Shown here one piece after another: positions 17,467 through 21,415 of a DNA stretch of 21,415 bases. Below the pieces are notes generated by a model. The model was given only the letters and a program-made list of their open reading frames with translations. It made no database searches and was not told the origin of the DNA. The translations under genes and the position numbers were made by a program. Position 1 is the first letter of the stretch; every line of letters begins with the position of its first letter. The DNA is from Hyphochytrium catenoides (taxonomy: Eukaryota; Sar; Hyphochytriomycetes; Hyphochytriales; Hyphochytriaceae): positions 9,458 through 30,872 of the forward strand of contig FLMG01004093.1 of assembly GCA_900088475.1 (NCBI GenBank), in the 5' to 3' direction.

Positions 17467-19836
17467 ATGAGTTCCCTGATAGAACGCGAGCCGTATAGGC
17501 AAGGAGGAAGACTCTTGTTCTCGCACTTTCTTACAGATGACACAGAGAATCACTCAGAGCCGAGTGAAGAGCTTACTCTGCCTGCTGGCGTCCGTCGCCT
17601 GGTCAAGCGCCATCCCTTCAACAAGCGCTTTGAACTCTTTCTGCCAGAGTATCCCGCAGAGAACCAAGGCAGAAGAGCGATAGAATATGGAACTAGAGAG
17701 CAAGCAGCCGCCTCGAGGGAGATCACAGAGAGCTTGGAGTCATACGTGGCGAGAATGTAAGGAGGGACCTGCCTCTTCTCTCTTTTCCTTACGCCTTCTC
17801 TCTCTCCGTCCAAATTCTCCTGTCCATCCTCCGACACTTCTTACTTCTCCTCCAGGCTCTCCCCGTTTCACCTCTCGTCTTACTCTACTCGTTTTCGCGG
17901 TCTTTCTCTGTCCGCCCTCCCCTTATATGCTATCTCCTCCTTGGTTTCCTCTCTTCCTGGAACCTCGTGCTCACGACGGACATATATTCTCGCTCTTCGT
18001 ACTGTCCTCTCTCATCCTCTCAGAAAGCCCAGTATATCCTCCTCGCCCTTCTTTTATGAGATCACGGGTAGGGCAGCAGGGCTTCTGCACCCTGATTTTC
18101 TGGCCCAATGGATTGTCCCGGCAGACATTGCGTTGCTGGTCATGCTGAAGAATTGTCCTCTCGATGCTGCCAACTCCTTCTGCATAGTTGACGGTAAGAA
18201 TAAGGAAAGACCTAGGGACGAAAGGAGATGACGGGGCCAAGGAGTGGCACAACAGCTAAAGCGTTGAACAGGAATCGGCAAGAGGCCATCCACGAGAAAA
18301 GAGAAGGAACTGCCGTACTGCCTATAAGTATTGCACTGAAGAGTGAAGAGGAGGGGAGAACAGGGGATTGACGGAGGGGGGCAGGGTATCGAGAGGAAAA
18401 CAGAGAGAAGGAGAGAGACGAGACAAAGAAAGAGAAAGAGAGACAGACGAAAGACAAAGGATAAATTACTATCAACTTTTCGCGTAGGTCATCTGCTTCT
18501 CAACGTGGATCAAGAGACCTACAGTACGCTAGGCCTACAAGGCACAGCTATATCCTGGCCTCATTCCAGAAAGAGCAAGAAGAGGAAAACGAGCAAGGCC
18601 AAGTCGCTATCTTCTTCCGCTCCATTTTCTCAGAGATACAGCATCTCAATAGATCTACGCGCAAAGACCTTCCTGCCAGAAAGCGCATATCACCGTCGAG
18701 TCATCTCCTGCTTTCAACGGGCGGAGCAAGGAGAGGTCACTCTGCTGGCCGCGTGCAGCAAGGATGGGAGGGCAGTAGAGGTTGACTGGCCGTCCTCCTT
18801 TAAGGTTGAGAAAGTGACGTGCAGTCCAGAACCCTTTGAGTTCATGGATATCGCTCTTCCCAGAGCAGAGGAGCTGCAGGTCTGGCATCCTTCGCTTGTT
18901 TCCACCCTATCTCTTATCGTCAATTTCTCTTTGTTGTCTTTCTTTGGCCACTCTATCTTATAGTGGGGATGTCTTGATGGTCCTAGTCTTATAGAGCAGC
19001 CGCTTCTCTCTCTCTCTCTCTCTCTGCGTGCCTGGACCTAATCAGCTTGCTGCTTGTCCACCAATACGAACCTCTCACTTACGTAGCTCAAGCCTCGAGC
19101 TGTCGAAGTAGCGATGAAGCCTAGTCTTCCATCTCTCTCCTCAAGGTCGCAGTGGGTGGACCACCAGCTCCTACAGGAGAAGCTAAAGGACTTGAACGAT
19201 TGGCTTGGGATCATGGCTTGTCGGATTGAAGAGCTCCTGAGCACTCATAAGAACATAGAACCTTTTGTTTCCACCTACTCAAGGTACTTATGGCATTGCT
19301 GTTTAGAGTGACTGTCCTAGGCTAGGTTCGATCTCTTGGGAACTGGAGACAGGGTGAGAGGAGAGAGAAGGGTTGAGGAAGAGTTCTCCGCTGACGGAGG
19401 GTATAGAGTGGTGTTGCAGAGACGCACTCGTAACATTATTCCTTCCAACTGATCCTCTTTATCTATGAGTGTCATCATGGGTTCAGCCTTCTTACAGCTC
19501 TTCTTCTCTTTTCCCAGTCCCCAAGTGGTTTCTACCGTCGGTGGATGTGCAGCGTACTCGCTAGCGTGGGAAGGCTTTTTCTCTTCTTCTACCGTGTTGG
19601 AAGGCATACAGCGAGCCCAGCAATTCCTCAAAGCAAGAAAGGCTCCATGGGCCGCAGTGCTCTGCTGGGGTTATGAGGACTCTCCGCTCTCCTGGTACAA
19701 GGAGTCTCGCTCTCTCTCTAAGGCGTCCAACCGCGACTATCTTCTTGACGGTGCCAATCATTATACGCTCATTCTCCTCCCAGACGGACAGATCTGGGTC
19801 ACTCAGCTCCTGGGAGCCTTGGATCCCACAGAGTAA
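17467..19836 (+). CDS. RPP40-like subunit of RNase P / RNase MRP
   Basis: RPP40 is a protein subunit of the nuclear RNase P and MRP ribonucleoproteins, which mature tRNA and rRNA. Five exons: 17467-17756, 18024-18193, 18488-18879, 19153-19283, 19518-19836, total 433 residues, all junctions in phase. Family-like segments in order: RRLVKRHPFNKRFELFLPE (human LVQTHYYNYRVSFLIPE), GLLHPDFLAQWI, LLLNVDQETYSTLGLQG (human LSLDKDTYEETGLQG), YSISIDLRAKTFLP, LKDLNDWLGIMACRI, PFVSTYS, and APWAAVLCWGYEDSPLSWY with HYTLILLPDGQIWVTQLLGA at the C-terminus. A Lys/Arg-Ser-rich insert (RKSKKRKTSKAKS) in exon 3 could be a nuclear signal. The exon 3 donor (gtctgg, 18880) is weak, so that border is less certain. 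Intron 2 is purine-rich and intron 3 holds a (TC)n tract. The start lies 33 bases after the PET117 stop. Confidence 0.85.
19005..19025 (+). repeat. (TC)n microsatellite in RPP40 intron 3
   Basis: About ten TC units inside the proposed intron 18880-19152. Confidence 0.85.
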
Positions 19837-20728
19837 TAGGCCACCGGTCGTCTGGCCACATGTTCTGCCCTTTCAGACCTCGCTACTTCCTTCTCTTTAG
19901 TCTGTCATCTCATCTGCTTAAGGAAACACCAGCTTACGGAGAGAGAGACACACGTGTAGCGCGGTCCCCACGTAGATCATGGCTATGGAATGATGCCTAT
20001 AATACCTCTACTCCGACCCAACATGTCTCAATTAGACCGTTATCCCCAGTGAACTCTAACTCAGAAGGATCATCTTCGACCCTGGATCAAGCTGTAGGAG
20101 GAGGACCAGTGAGTCCAGCCATTTGGCTGACTTCGTACGAGCAGAGCATCAACACAGAAAAGACCAAGGGTGGGGAGCAGAAGAGAGAGGCCGCGGGGCA
20201 GTAACAACCAGGGGAAGACAAGCAACCAAGAAGAGAATTATCAGAGTAGAACAGAGAGAGAGAAACCGAGGGAAACCGGGAGAGAGGAAGGATTGGCAAT
20301 GACAGGCTAAAGAGAGAGAGAGTGAGAGGGAAGGAGAGAGAGAGAAACTCTGCGTGACCTTTCGCGCCACCAAGATGCTAATCATCTGAGAGCCGTTAAC
20401 GGTCATCACTGACGGCCCGGCCTTGAGTGCCAACCAAAAACTGAGGAAAACAACTTTCCGTTCGATCAGAAGCTGCCTCCTCCTTCCTCTTCCTTCCCCT
20501 TCTCTGACAGGCAAGAGTGCAACAGAGAGAGGCGAGCGCCAGAGAGAGAGAGAGAGAGGTCAAAAGAGAGAGAGAGAGAGAGCAAGAGACAGAGAGAGAG
20601 AGAGAGCAAGAGAGAGAGAGAGAGAGAGCATATCGGGTCTTGACGCGCCTCCCTTCGCCCTCATAAGTGCATCATCTTACTAGTTCGTGCCTTTCTCTCT
20701 CCTTTGCAAAGAGGATTGGATCGGAACA
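19837..20728 (+). other. Intergenic region with unassigned ORF and purine-rich tracts
   Basis: An ATG-initiated frame at 19860-20204 (114 residues, containing WLWNDAYNTS and IWLTSYEQSI) has no recognisable family. It starts 24 bases after the RPP40 stop and may be chance or 3' UTR. From about 20160 the + strand becomes purine-rich and ends in a long compound (GA)n. The promoter of the WKF-domain gene should lie in the last part. Confidence 0.4.
20541..20628 (+). repeat. Compound (GA)n microsatellite
   Basis: Several runs of seven or more GA units broken by short interruptions (ggtcaaa, gcaagagac, gcaag). It produces Arg-Glu repeats in overlapping frames, which are artefacts of the repeat. 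It lies about 100 bases upstream of the WKF-domain start codon. Confidence 0.9.
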
Positions 20729-21032
20729 ATGACTAGCGAGGGCAAGTCAGAGAGGAAGAAGCGGTCTAGAGCAGGCCCGGTGGAGGAGGAAGAGGAAAGA
20801 CAGAGAGGAGAGAAAGAGGAGAGCAATATCACTGGAGAAGAAGCTGTGGCCGCGGAGAAGAAGAGACCTCGAAGAGGCAAACGAACGAGAGAGAAGACTG
20901 CAGGCGGGGAAGAAGAAGAACCAGAGAAGCCTGGCACGACAGAGAAGCTCATTGAAGAAGGAAGAGAATACCTCGAGGATTGGTCCCGGAACAAGGATAC
21001 CACGTGGAAGTTCAAGGTTGGAGATGGCTTTT

Positions 21033-21063
<31 letters not shown>

Positions 21064-21415
21064 CTTCTCCCGCTGTCGTTCCTTTCACTCTACCCTGGTC
21101 ACGTCCTTACCCCGCCGCTGTGTGCAGAAAGCTAAACAGGTTTGGTTGCTGCGCTGGATGTATCACCCGGACGTGGTAAGTGCGCGAGCTGGTTAGGGAG
21201 ATGACCGCGACGAGAAGCGTGTTCCCCTTGTGATTTGCTCTCTTTAGCCCTCTCTCTTGCTCTCTCTTTGTTCTTCCTCTTTCTCTCTCTCTCTCTCTCC
21301 GTCCCTCGCTCCGCTCCCCTTCCTCCTTTCTCTCTCATTCTCTCTACTCTGCTCTTCTGTCTTTCTCTCTCTCCCTCTCTCTCTCTCTCTCCCTCTTTCT
21401 TTTTACTTTCTTTCT
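20729..21415 (+). CDS. WKF-domain protein (C7orf50-like), 5' part only
   Basis: Exon 1 (20729-21016) encodes MTSEGKSERKKRSR and about 60 residues of Lys/Arg/Glu-rich low-complexity sequence, then TEKLIEEGREYLEDW and TTWKFK. A 111-base intron with a (CT)n tract (donor gttgga, acceptor gtgtgcag, phase 0) leads to exon 2 (21128-21175), KAKQVWLLRWMYHPDV. The next intron starts with gtaagt at 21176 and runs past the window end. The joined motif W-K-F-K-K-x-x-Q-x-W-L-L-x-x-M-Y is the signature of the WKF domain found in human C7orf50 and in fungal proteins of unknown exact function. The basic N-terminus suggests a nuclear or nucleolar protein. The first donor is not consensus, but phase and motif both support it. 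The C-terminus is missing from the window. Confidence 0.8.
21037..21063 (+). repeat. (CT)n microsatellite in intron 1 of the WKF-domain gene
   Basis: About thirteen CT units within intron 21017-21127. Similar shorter CT runs occur in the following intron at about 21275-21298 and 21360-21390. Confidence 0.9.

Noticed and set aside
20423-20683. 86-residue ORF with Arg-Glu repeats
   Set aside because: It is produced by the (GA)n tract.
1-21415. tRNA genes, CRISPR arrays, telomere repeat arrays, transposons
   Set aside because: No tRNA box B with a plausible acceptor stem, no regularly spaced repeats, no telomere-like arrays, and no transposase motifs or terminal repeats were seen by eye.

Overview
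The window is nuclear eukaryotic DNA. Several genes can be rebuilt only by joining exons across GT...AG introns of about 59-294 bases. Many of these introns are pyrimidine-rich, and several carry a CTAAC-like branch site before the acceptor. GC content looks intermediate and (CT)n/(GA)n tracts are common. The set of genes (a POT1 telomere protein with an extra N-terminal module, PET117, an RPP40-like RNase P subunit, a KCTD-type BTB protein, a WKF-domain protein) and the intron style suggest a fungus, perhaps a basidiomycete. That placement is an inference, and a protist or alga is not excluded.

Layout. 1-1830: no confident gene; possible decayed remnant of the membrane-protein family found further right. 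1831-6449 (+): about 20-exon POT1-like gene. 6610-8639 (-): multi-pass membrane protein, converging tail-to-tail with POT1. 8823-9209 (+): weak small spliced ORF. 9210-12616: gene-poor spacer with a long pyrimidine tract and (TC)n microsatellite. 12617-14221 (+): intact paralogue of the first membrane protein, followed by a 43-base duplicate of its own 3' coding end. 14434-15006 (-): unexplained 190-codon ORF. 15232-16425 (-): BTB/T1-domain protein with a possible membrane segment and an acidic tail. 17151-17433 (+): PET117-like cytochrome oxidase assembly factor. 17467-19836 (+): five-exon RPP40-like gene starting only 33 bases after the PET117 stop. 19837-20728: no confident gene, long (GA)n tract. 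20729-21415 (+): first two exons of a WKF-domain protein that leaves the window.

The conserved genes are housekeeping genes that do not form one pathway: telomere end protection, respiratory complex IV assembly, RNase P/MRP and probably a nucleolar factor. The unusual elements are the inverted pair of unrecognised membrane proteins with associated duplication debris, and the N-terminally extended POT1. Exon joins were chosen by splice motifs, matching phase and agreement with remembered family patterns. No alignment or search was run.
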